Positions 54,056-62,068 of a stretch of DNA of 64,000 nt are shown here, one piece after another. The first letter of the stretch is position 1. Each line of letters opens with the position of its first letter. The position numbers and the translations under genes are program-made. A model generated the notes under the pieces. That model worked only from the letters and a program-made list of their open reading frames with translations. It was not told where the DNA came from and ran no database searches. Source of the stretch: Sutcliffiella horikoshii. GTDB lineage: Bacteria > Bacillota > Bacilli > Bacillales > Bacillaceae_I. Where the stretch lies: assembly GCA_001636495.1 (NCBI GenBank), contig KV440964.1:3240666-3304665 (forward strand). Reading direction: 5' to 3'.

Positions 54056-55726
54056 TCATTCACTCTCCTTCAGTAATGGGATGTGTACGCCTTTTTCTTT
54101 TGCCACTTTTTTAGCTAGATCGTATCCTGCGTCTGCATGCCTCACCACACCCATGCCTGGGTCGGATGTCAGAACACGTTCCAACCTTTTTCCAGCAGCT
54201 TCCGTTCCATCCGCCACAATGACCATTCCGGCATGAAGGGAATAACCCATCCCAACCCCTCCACCATGGTGGACAGAAACCCAACTTGCTCCATTGACAC
54301 CGTTGATAAGGGCATTCAATATCGGCCAATCTGCTACTGCATCACTGCCATCAAGCATCGATTCTGTCTCCCTGTTCGGGGATGCCACAGATCCGCAGTC
54401 AAGATGGTCACGGCCGATTACAATCGGTGCAGATAGCTCCCCACTCGCAACCATCTCATTGATTATTTTTCCGAAGCGGGCACGTTCCCCATATCCAAGC
54501 CAGCAGATTCTCGACGGGAGACCTTGGAATGCCACTTTTTCACGAGCCATCTTGATCCAGTTACACAGATGCTCGTTGTAAGAGAATTCTCTTAAAATGA
54601 CTTCGTCTGTTTTGTAGATATCTTCCGGGTCACCAGAGAGCGCTACCCATCGGAATGGCCCTTTTCCTTCGCAGAATTGCGGACGGATAAATGCCGGAAC
54701 GAATCCAGGGAAGTCAAACGCATTCTGAACGCCTTCATCAAGCGCTACCTGGCGGATGTTGTTGCCGTAGTCAAAAGTGATGGCCCCCTTTTGTTGCAAG
54801 GCAAGCATCGCCAAAACATGCTCGGCCATGCTCTCTTTTGAAAGTTTTACATACTGAGCAGGCTCTGCCTTTCTTAGTTTCGCTGCTTCGTCGAGCGTCA
54901 TACCGATCGGAATATATCCGTTTAGCGGGTCATGGGCAGATGTCTGGTCAGTTAGTAAGTCTGGAGTGAAGCCTCTTTCCACTAATTGCGGAAGGATTTC
55001 CGCTGCGTTTCCTAGCAGTCCGATAGATAGCGGTTTTCCAAGTTTCTTATATTCCTCGGCTTTCTGGATGGCTTCGTCCACCGTTTTGACTTTCACATCG
55101 CAGTATCTTGTTTCAATGCGGCGGTCAATGCGATGTTCATCCACTTCGATGGCGATACACACCCCACCGTTCATCGTGACGGCAAGCGGCTGTGCACCAC
55201 CCATACCACCTAGTCCGGCTGTTACAGTGATTGTACCTTTTAGCGTATCGTTAAAAGATTGCTTGGCCGCTTCTGCAAATGTTTCATAGGTTCCTTGCAA
55301 AATTCCCTGTGTCCCGATGTAGATCCATGATCCGGCAGTCATCTGGCCATACATCATGAGCCCTTTCTGATCAAGCTCATGGAAATGGTCCCAATTTGCC
55401 CATTTTGGTACAAGATTAGAATTGGCCAACAGTACTCGTGGCGCATCTGCGTGGCTCCGGAAAACAGCAACAGGCTTCCCTGATTGGACTAAAAGCGTTT
55501 CGTCCTCTTCCAGGTTTTTAAGTGATTCTACAATGGCATCAAAGCTCTCCCAGTTACGCGCCGCTTTTCCGATTCCACCATATACGACTAGCTCTTCTGG
55601 AATTTCAGCTACTTCCGGATCCAGGTTGTTCATCAACATGCGCAGTGCAGCCTCCTGCACCCACCCCTTCGTATTTAACTCTCTTCCCCTTGGCGCACGA
55701 ATAACCTTCACAGTTTCCTTTTCCAT
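54056..55726 (-). CDS. hutU: Urocanate hydratase (urocanase)
   Basis: A 556-residue NAD+-dependent enzyme that hydrates urocanate. It begins with [12 protein letters not shown] and has the NAD-binding glycine stretch [29 protein letters not shown] and [16 protein letters not shown], all diagnostic of urocanase. It is complete. Preceded by AAGGGGATGAAG and separated from hutH by 125 bases that contain the third GGGGTCAGACCCC palindrome. Confidence 0.95.
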   Translation of the reverse strand: MEKETVKVIRAPRGRELNTKGWVQEAALRMLMNNLDPEVAEIPEELVVYGGIGKAARNWESFDAIVESLKNLEEDETLLVQSGKPVAVFRSHADAPRVLLANSNLVPKWANWDHFHELDQKGLMMYGQMTAGSWIYIGTQGILQGTYETFAEAAKQSFNDTLKGTITVTAGLGGMGGAQPLAVTMNGGVCIAIEVDEHRIDRRIETRYCDVKVKTVDEAIQKAEEYKKLGKPLSIGLLGNAAEILPQLVERGFTPDLLTDQTSAHDPLNGYIPIGMTLDEAAKLRKAEPAQYVKLSKESMAEHVLAMLALQQKGAITFDYGNNIRQVALDEGVQNAFDFPGFVPAFIRPQFCEGKGPFRWVALSGDPEDIYKTDEVILREFSYNEHLCNWIKMAREKVAFQGLPSRICWLGYGERARFGKIINEMVASGELSAPIVIGRDHLDCGSVASPNRETESMLDGSDAVADWPILNALINGVNGASWVSVHHGGGVGMGYSLHAGMVIVADGTEAAGKRLERVLTSDPGMGVVRHADAGYDLAKKVAKEKGVHIPLLKESE

Positions 55727-55826
55727 ATCTCTTCATCCCCTTTGATAGATTAATTGATTTCAATTGATTTGATTGTAAGGCTTTGGTTATGTTACAGGTT
55801 TGTTGCGGTGATATTAAATCTCTGAG

Positions 55827-55843
55827 GGGGGGTCAGACCCCCC
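55827..55843. repeat. Palindrome GGGGGGTC-A-GACCCCCC, copy 3 of 3, between hutH and hutU
   Basis: A 17-base perfect palindrome with the same core as the ones at 27584 and 50872. It lies inside the hut operon, so an RNA hairpin here could protect the hutPH transcript or reduce read-through. Confidence 0.7.
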
Positions 55844-55851
55844 TAGGAATT

Positions 55852-57351
55852 TCACGCTCTGCACAGAACGCTTCCCTCATCCTTCATCCACGCCGTGAGT
55901 GCTTCGATGTCTTTGGAGAAGATGCGGTCTTCGGTGATGCTTGGGACGATTGTGCGGCCTTCTTGGTACCATTTTTGCATGAGTGGTGCGGATAGGAAGA
56001 CTCCCCTAAATTCGAGGGCTTGCATCGCACACATCCATTCGATGGCGAGAACTCTTCGCACATTTGCGATAATCTGGTACGCATGCCTTGCCCCGATGGT
56101 GCCCATGCTTACATGGTCCTCTTGGTTTGCTGAAGAAGGAATGGAATCCACACTTGCCGGATGTGCCAACGTCTTATTCTCCGACACGAGTGAGGCGGCA
56201 CAGTATTGCATGATCATCGCCCCTGACTGAAGTCCAGGTTTCGGACTTAAGAAAGGAGGAAGGTCATTCAATTGCGGGTTAACTAATCTTTCAATCCTTC
56301 GCTCAGATATATTCGCAAGCTCCGCCATTCCAAGTTTCAGGAAATCCATCGCAAATGCGATTGGCTGACCATGGAAGTTCCCGCCTGAAATCACCTTTCC
56401 ACCATCATTGAATATCAGCGGATTATCTGTTGCTGCATTGATTTCAATCTCCAGTTTTTCCTTTACATAGCCCAGCACCTGCCAAGATGCGCCATGCACC
56501 TGCGGAATGCAACGTAGCGAATAGGCATCCTGCACACGCTTTTCCCCTTGCCTTGTTACAAGCTTGCTTCCATCCAGAAGCGTACGGAAACGTTCTGCCA
56601 CATCCACCTGTTCCTGATAACCTCGAACCCTATGGACATCATGATCTAAAGCATCCACGATCCCCTCCAGCCCTTCGAAGGTCATCGCTGCAATAGACTC
56701 CGATTGATAAGCTAATTTCTCTGACTCCAAGTATGCCACCACGCCTACCGCTGTCATTGCCTGAGTACCATTAATCAGCGCTAGCCCTTCTTTGGCTTTC
56801 AGTTCAATAGGTGTGATTCCTTTTTCAGCTAGAACACCTGCCGTGTCCCGCCTTTCTCCTTGGTAGTAGACCTCTCCTTCGCCTAGCAAGGTCAAAACTA
56901 AATGGGAGAGTGGTGCAAGATCTCCGCTTGCTCCAAGTGACCCTTGTTGCGGCACAACGGGATGTATCCCCTCATTCACATACTGTAAAAGACGCTCAAT
57001 AACTATTGGCCGAACACCGGAAAAACCTTTTAAAAGGGCATTTGCACGAAGAACCAACATCGCACGTCCTATAACCTCGGCAAACGGATCACCCACTCCG
57101 CATGCATGGGAATGAATCAGATTCCGTTGCAAATCCGCTGTTTCTTCAAATGGAATCAGAACATCGCTGAATTTACCAAAACCAGTGGTAATCCCATAAA
57201 CCACTTTTCCTTCATGCACGATGTTCTCCACAGCAGCCCGACTAGCCACCACCTTAACCATCGCGTCCTTACATGCCTGCACCTGATCCCCTTCAAATAA
57301 AATTCTATTCAACTTTTCAAGCGTCAACGATTCTCCGTTCAACGTAATCAT
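55852..57351 (-). CDS. hutH: Histidine ammonia-lyase
   Basis: A 499-residue lyase that deaminates histidine to urocanate. The self-forming MIO cofactor arises from Ala-Ser-Gly in [27 protein letters not shown] and [12 protein letters not shown] are also present. ATG 57351 follows AAAGGGAGAG at good spacing. The longer frame to 57471 covers the leader terminator and was rejected. The first structural gene of the operon. Confidence 0.95.
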   Translation of the reverse strand: MITLNGESLTLEKLNRILFEGDQVQACKDAMVKVVASRAAVENIVHEGKVVYGITTGFGKFSDVLIPFEETADLQRNLIHSHACGVGDPFAEVIGRAMLVLRANALLKGFSGVRPIVIERLLQYVNEGIHPVVPQQGSLGASGDLAPLSHLVLTLLGEGEVYYQGERRDTAGVLAEKGITPIELKAKEGLALINGTQAMTAVGVVAYLESEKLAYQSESIAAMTFEGLEGIVDALDHDVHRVRGYQEQVDVAERFRTLLDGSKLVTRQGEKRVQDAYSLRCIPQVHGASWQVLGYVKEKLEIEINAATDNPLIFNDGGKVISGGNFHGQPIAFAMDFLKLGMAELANISERRIERLVNPQLNDLPPFLSPKPGLQSGAMIMQYCAASLVSENKTLAHPASVDSIPSSANQEDHVSMGTIGARHAYQIIANVRRVLAIEWMCAMQALEFRGVFLSAPLMQKWYQEGRTIVPSITEDRIFSKDIEALTAWMKDEGSVLCRA

Positions 57352-57407
57352 CGCAACTCTCCCTTTCTCCCTTTGTTTCTCCACCTTCATATCCTCCTTT
57401 TTCCACA

Positions 57408-57457
57408 CAAAAAGAGGCCATACTTCAACCATGTAACATGTGTCAAAGTACAGCCCC
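57408..57457 (-). terminator. HutP-controlled terminator between hutP and hutH
   Basis: On the minus strand GGGGCTGTACTTTGAC pairs along its full length, with some G-T pairs, with GTTGAAGTATGGCCTC and is followed by TTTTT. It lies in the hutP-hutH gap, the position where B. subtilis HutP prevents termination when histidine is present. Confidence 0.82.
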
Positions 57458-57486
57458 CTATTAATCAGCAACTATGGGCAAAATAT

Positions 57487-57927
57487 TTAAATGTGATTGA
57501 TTCCTAGACCGATCGTTTCATGCTCCGAACCTCTGACTGGAGCGCCGATGGTCCCATAGAGTGCAACCGCAATCCAGTCGCCTTCCTCTACATCCTCATA
57601 TGGATTTCCCCGCACTACGGCAAAGCGCAATCCCACCGTCCGCATGACAGAGCCAAGCTGGACCTGGCCACGTGTGACGCCGCTAAGGGCATCCATGATG
57701 GCATGATATAGTGCATGTGTTTCCCGGTATCCATCCGATTTGATGATACCCTCTCGTTTGGCAGCTGTTTCAATCGCTGCCACGACTTTTTGTGAATCCA
57801 TGGAACCGACTTTTCCCATGCAACTCCTCCAGTGTGGCGGAGATGCAACCGGAAGGTCCTCCTGGTCCCCGTTCATCGCCAGAAGTATTGCATATTTTCC
57901 AATTCGTCGATCTATAGCTAGTACCAT
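57487..57927 (-). CDS. hutP: Antiterminator HutP
   Basis: A 146-residue RNA-binding antiterminator. It keeps the B. subtilis pattern: [56 protein letters not shown] with the metal/histidine-binding His residues, and the C-terminal [11 protein letters not shown]. It binds L-histidine and Mg2+ and then the hut leader RNA. ATG 57927 aligns with the B. subtilis start and lies nine bases after GAGG. Confidence 0.95.
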   Translation of the reverse strand: MVLAIDRRIGKYAILLAMNGDQEDLPVASPPHWRSCMGKVGSMDSQKVVAAIETAAKREGIIKSDGYRETHALYHAIMDALSGVTRGQVQLGSVMRTVGLRFAVVRGNPYEDVEEGDWIAVALYGTIGAPVRGSEHETIGLGINHI

Positions 57928-57978
57928 ATGCATTTTCCTCAATACTAAAAATTTTCTAATAACTAATGTCTACATCAA

Positions 57979-58008
57979 GTGTAAATTTGTTCGAGCATTC
58001 CTGTCAAG
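57979..58008 (-). promoter_or_regulatory. SigA promoter of the hut operon
   Basis: TTGACA (58008-58003) and TACACT (57984-57979) on the minus strand, 18 bases apart, about 50 bases before the hutP start. Confidence 0.75.
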
Positions 58009-58020
58009 GAGTTTCTTTAC

Positions 58021-58635
58021 CTAAACGTCTTGAAACTCCTTGGATATCATAAAATATTGAAGGCCTTTCGTGGACTCGAGTGCCTGTTTTTTCTTTTCAT
58101 TCGCAAGTGTATAGTTTTTCTGGTTCAGTGCCATCTCTGTCTCTATGGCGTATTTCATCCACTCTTTTTTCAGTTGGCTTTTCAGTTCATCCGCCTTTTT
58201 ATAGTCTTTTTCACCAGCAGCAATTCCCGCAAGAACGTACGTCTTAATATCAACTTGATCGATTCGTGCCACTTTCTCTTTCGCTTGGGCATAGTTGCCG
58301 ACTCTTAAATAATATTGCGCCCAAAATACCGCCGTCTTTTTGCCCTTCCATTTCCGCTCAAGCTCTTCCAGCTCTTTTTTAGCAGCAGGAAGATTTCCGT
58401 TTGCAAGCTCCAAAATGAAACCATAATACGGCTCATGGCGCTTTTTCTCCAGATACTTTTCTATCTTTTTTTCATCTCTGGAAAGGAACATATAGCGGAC
58501 ATCCCGATAGGATAAGGCGATGAACGCTAAAATCAGGACGACGACAAACACCCAGAAGTCAAATTGCACATTCAATACTCCCAGAATGATACCTATTGCA
58601 AAGCCTCCAACTATTAATAACAGCAAATTCTTCAT
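58021..58635 (-). CDS. Membrane protein with TPR-like cytoplasmic part
   Basis: A 204-residue protein: two helices at the N-terminus (about 1-23 and 27-43), then a helical, Lys/Glu-rich region with repeated A/Y-rich helix pairs (WAQYYLRVGNYAQAKEKVARI; TYVLAGIAAGEKDYKKADEL), the pattern of tetratricopeptide repeats. I do not recognise a named homologue. It ends 13 bases before the hut promoter and is preceded by the SDR gene after 48 bases, so the two may be cotranscribed. Confidence 0.65.
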   Translation of the reverse strand: MKNLLLLIVGGFAIGIILGVLNVQFDFWVFVVVLILAFIALSYRDVRYMFLSRDEKKIEKYLEKKRHEPYYGFILELANGNLPAAKKELEELERKWKGKKTAVFWAQYYLRVGNYAQAKEKVARIDQVDIKTYVLAGIAAGEKDYKKADELKSQLKKEWMKYAIETEMALNQKNYTLANEKKKQALESTKGLQYFMISKEFQDV

Positions 58636-58683
58636 AACTCCTAGCTTCCCTTCTCTCTATCTAACAGATTGCCAGTTTTCGGA

Positions 58684-59469
58684 TCAGATTGATTTGACCA
58701 TGCCGCCATCAACAAGGAACGAGCTGCCAGTCATATAGCTGTTTGCATCCGACACCAAAAATGTCACCACTTTAGCAAATTCCTCCGGTTCGCCGTAGCG
58801 TCCAAGCGGAATCCCCGCCTTCACCTTTTCTTCCATATGTGCCTTGGTGATGCCCTGCTTTTCCGCATTCACCTCATCAAGGAAAGCCACACGATCTGTT
58901 GCAATCCTTCCCGGAGCAACCGTGTTGATCAGAATGTTATCTTGTGCAAGCTCACTTGCAAGTGTCTTTGTCAAACCAACAATCCCAGTCCGGAATGTAT
59001 TGGATAACAACAGGCCAGGTATAGGTTCTTTTATTGAAGAGGAGGCGATATTGATAATCTTCCCGCCGTTTTTCTTGAGGTGCGGCAACGCCTCCCTGAT
59101 AGTTCTGATATAGCTTAAGAGATTTAATTCAAACGCCTGTTGCCACTGTTCGTCCGTAATCTGCTCAAATGACCCTGCAGGTGGCCCGCCAGCGTTGTTC
59201 ACCAAAATATCTAATTGTCCATATGTATCTATTGCATGTTGAACGGCCTGCTTGATCTGGATAGGATCTGTTATATCCGTCTGGATAAAAGAAACCCGTC
59301 CGGCATCCATGCTACTAAGCTCCTTTTGAACACCACTCAATTTTTCTTCGTTTCTGCTGGCAAGAACAACATTGACTCCCTCTTGAACAAAAGATGCAGC
59401 AATAGCTTTTCCAAGCCCTTGACTTGAGGCCAAAACAAGTGCTGTTTTTCCTTTTAAATTTAATTCCAT
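58684..59469 (-). CDS. SDR-family protein with altered catalytic motif
   Basis: A 261-residue classical SDR. The cofactor motif is ASSQGLGKAI and the structural NNAGG is present. The active-site Ser lies in NIASSS, but the usual Tyr-x-x-x-Lys is replaced: the aligned segment reads LLLSNTFRTG, with Ser for Tyr and Arg for Lys. Relatives with this change are annotated as 3-oxoacyl reductase-like, but their activity is not clear. The C-terminus (GSSFLVDGGMVKSI) is normal. Probably transcribed with the TPR-like gene. Confidence 0.82.
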   Translation of the reverse strand: MELNLKGKTALVLASSQGLGKAIAASFVQEGVNVVLASRNEEKLSGVQKELSSMDAGRVSFIQTDITDPIQIKQAVQHAIDTYGQLDILVNNAGGPPAGSFEQITDEQWQQAFELNLLSYIRTIREALPHLKKNGGKIINIASSSIKEPIPGLLLSNTFRTGIVGLTKTLASELAQDNILINTVAPGRIATDRVAFLDEVNAEKQGITKAHMEEKVKAGIPLGRYGEPEEFAKVVTFLVSDANSYMTGSSFLVDGGMVKSI

Positions 59470-59557
59470 TTAAATACACGCCCTTTCCATCTTAATAGCT
59501 TTATTATAACGCTTACTTTTTAACTTGTAACGGCAGAAGGAATGGTTTCTATAAGAA

Positions 59558-59588
59558 TTAAAAAACAGCCACATCCAATGGCTGTTTT
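59558..59588 (-). terminator. Intrinsic terminator of the ArsR-type gene
   Basis: On the minus strand AACAGCCA pairs with TGGCTGTT, followed by TTTTAATT. Confidence 0.85.
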
Positions 59589-59596
59589 CTGCAAAA

Positions 59597-59899
59597 CTAT
59601 AAACATTCCTGCTCAACAATCTCTATTAAGCTCTTCAGCTTGGCAACAGATGTGTCAAGACTCAAGGAATAGATCCGCTGTGTCCCCTTTTGTTCTATCT
59701 CCACCAATTTATTGTCTCGCAATATTTTCAAATGATGGGAAATAGCAGGCCTTGAAAGACGTGATGCATCCGCAATCTCTGTAACAGTCAATGCTTCTTT
59801 TTCTGCCAAAAGGAGAATGATATCCTGTCTTGCTTCATCCGCAAGCACTTGAAATAACGGGATGCAGTCCCTAAAGGTTTGAATCGCTTTTTCATTCAT
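59597..59899 (-). CDS. ArsR-type winged-helix regulator
   Basis: A 100-residue helix-turn-helix regulator: LADEARQDIILLLAEKEALTVTEIADAS, recognition helix LSRPAISHHLKILRDNKLVE and a wing (GTQRIYSLSL). No metal-binding CxC motif is seen in helix 3, so it is probably not an arsenic sensor. ATG 59899 is nine bases after AAGGAG; the longer frame to 59929 was rejected. Its target may be the SDR gene next to it. Confidence 0.85.
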   Translation of the reverse strand: MNEKAIQTFRDCIPLFQVLADEARQDIILLLAEKEALTVTEIADASRLSRPAISHHLKILRDNKLVEIEQKGTQRIYSLSLDTSVAKLKSLIEIVEQECL

Positions 59900-59992
59900 A
59901 TGACAGTACTCCTTCATCGTCCAGTACAACTATTTTCTATTATAGCAGGATATCTTTCGAATTGGGACATGTTACTTTTTAAGGCAAAACCT

Positions 59993-62068
59993 CTACTCTA
60001 ACGGAATCCTGTATTCTTTTTCTCTAAAAATATAATCATTGAAAATCTCTACAGCCTGTATCATTAAATGTGTGACATCAGATTTGACATTAACATTGAT
60101 CATTTCTATCTCAGGGTTTTCTTCTTGGTCAAACCAATCATACCCGCTTCTATTATGAATATCCAATCGTTGCCCGTTTTCATCTGAAAAGACCCAAGAA
60201 AAGTTACGCACTTTGTGATTTTGCGTTCTATTCCCTGTGAGGAGGACCTTGGTAGTAAGTCCTTCCTTCCTGGTCACTGATAGCTTGTTAAGTGTATAAC
60301 CATCCAGGTCAATGTTTAACGATTCATCAGTCGATTTTTCTATCGGGACCGTCATGGAATAGAACCCGGGTTCTTGATAATTCGCTGTCCTTATTTCAGC
60401 GGAATATTTACCACTTTCTGTTTCATTTCCTTTGACTTCCATATAGTTCTTATCCGTGTACAGCTTGGAGAAATCGATTTGAAACGGCGCTTTTTGCATG
60501 TAGTTATACATGGAGGGATACTCGATAGGAACCATGTATTCCTCCTCGTTGTTCACCAGCACTACCCCCGCAAAAACATTATGGTGACTCATTGAAAAAT
60601 GAGAATCATATTTTTGATCCGTCTTCTTCAAGTTGGTTTCAATACGCTGGATTTCTTCTTCCTTCAATCTGACATCATATGTCAACCTGCTACCGTACTT
60701 CCCTTTTTCCAGACTAATAATCTCCACTTCTATTTTGTCATCAATGACTTCTACCTGATTCAGCTCCAAGACTTCTACATCTTCCACAACTTTTTCATAG
60801 TGGATAGGTACGACTATTTTCCAGTCCCCACCCCATCCTTTTACACGTTGAAAATGAAAATGCAAGTTGAATTCACCAGGTAAGCTTTCTTCGTTCAGAG
60901 CCTTTACATAAAGACTCCGATCATCTGAACTCTCCGGGATCTTACTACTAGACAACATCTCACCAATCAAGACTGGCTTGGCGGTTTCCATCGGATATGT
61001 ATTACCTTCCTCATCCATGGCATGAACGGAAAAAAGATCATTCTCACCAAGATAATCTATATCTTTATTGTCACTAGAAACTTTGTAATGGACAAGCATT
61101 TGCAAGGGATCAACATCCACAGAAGTAATTTCGACTGAAATATCATTGCTTGTTGCCGTATAAGTTCCATCTGCCCACACATTATAAAAGCTGCCATGAT
61201 TTAAATAGTTGGAAACCATCTTCGTCCACGGGGCAATGGTAGGAATGATCACAAATCCGATCAAAAGCAGAGCCACCATCCCTCCAACAACTCCAAGTTG
61301 ATACTTCCATGAACGTATGCTGGTTGTTGGTTGTTCATACGGAGACAGTTGCTTGAGCACTTCTTCATTAAATCCCGCATCAAGCTTAGGCATTTGCAAA
61401 ACGCGCCCTAACACTAGCTCTTCCCGTTCTATCACCTCGAGGATTTCCCTGCATGCTGGGCAGAATTCCAAATGGTCCTCCACCCTTGCTCTTTGTTGGT
61501 ACAGGTCCCCGTTATGATATTGAATCAGTTCCTCTTTTTTGAGGCAACCAGCCTTTTGTTCGTGTTCTGACGTCTCCAGGACATTCATCCGCAACGACAT
61601 TCTCGCAGAAAATAAGGAATTATGGTAATCTTCCATGCTCATGTCCAAAATATCTGCAGCTTGTCTGTCATCCAACTGTGTAGATAGATAGTTTACGAGC
61701 AGGGGGAGTCTTGTTTTCAAAGGCAAAGAAAGAATTGACTCTTTCACCTTCTCGTGATGTGGATGATTAAACAGCCCCTCCTCCTTGAAGGCGCCTTCCT
61801 CCGCCTCCGATTTCACTGGTACTCCTTCTAATTCCTTCAAGATTTCCCGACAAAACCAGACAGAAAAAAACTCCGTATCTTGATAAGTATTAAGCTTCCT
61901 ATAAACATGAACAAAGCATTCTTGCGTCACTCTTTCGGCTTGCAATGAATCCCCGAACCACCATAAGGCGAGGCAATAGACCTTGTTTTTATACTTTTCG
62001 ATAATCGGTTCAAAAGCCAGAGGGTTTCCTCCCAAGACAGCAATGATATTTCCCCTCACGTCCATCAT
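59993..62068 (-). CDS. Single-chain ECF-sigma-like / zinc-finger anti-sigma / DUF4179-like membrane protein
   Basis: A 691-residue protein. Residues 18-80 resemble sigma region 2 (FEPIIEKYKNKVYCLALWWF; VTQECFVHVYRKLNTY; FFSVWFCREIL). Residues 105-162 resemble region 4 (SLPLKTRLPLLVNYLS; AADILDMSMEDY; ARMSLRMNV). Then a zinc-finger anti-sigma motif with His199, Cys203 and Cys206 (EDHLEFCPACREIL), one helix at 257-278, and about 410 outer residues of DUF4179/DUF5643 character. In most Bacillus loci these are two separate genes. Region 4 looks degenerate, so DNA binding is uncertain. The start overlaps the stop of the paralogue before it, suggesting coupled translation. Confidence 0.75.
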   Translation of the reverse strand: MMDVRGNIIAVLGGNPLAFEPIIEKYKNKVYCLALWWFGDSLQAERVTQECFVHVYRKLNTYQDTEFFSVWFCREILKELEGVPVKSEAEEGAFKEEGLFNHPHHEKVKESILSLPLKTRLPLLVNYLSTQLDDRQAADILDMSMEDYHNSLFSARMSLRMNVLETSEHEQKAGCLKKEELIQYHNGDLYQQRARVEDHLEFCPACREILEVIEREELVLGRVLQMPKLDAGFNEEVLKQLSPYEQPTTSIRSWKYQLGVVGGMVALLLIGFVIIPTIAPWTKMVSNYLNHGSFYNVWADGTYTATSNDISVEITSVDVDPLQMLVHYKVSSDNKDIDYLGENDLFSVHAMDEEGNTYPMETAKPVLIGEMLSSSKIPESSDDRSLYVKALNEESLPGEFNLHFHFQRVKGWGGDWKIVVPIHYEKVVEDVEVLELNQVEVIDDKIEVEIISLEKGKYGSRLTYDVRLKEEEIQRIETNLKKTDQKYDSHFSMSHHNVFAGVVLVNNEEEYMVPIEYPSMYNYMQKAPFQIDFSKLYTDKNYMEVKGNETESGKYSAEIRTANYQEPGFYSMTVPIEKSTDESLNIDLDGYTLNKLSVTRKEGLTTKVLLTGNRTQNHKVRNFSWVFSDENGQRLDIHNRSGYDWFDQEENPEIEMINVNVKSDVTHLMIQAVEIFNDYIFREKEYRIPLE

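Noticed and set aside
57352-57471. N-terminal extension of HutH
   Set aside because: The extra 40 codons cover the leader terminator; ATG 57351 has a good ribosome binding site and the expected length.
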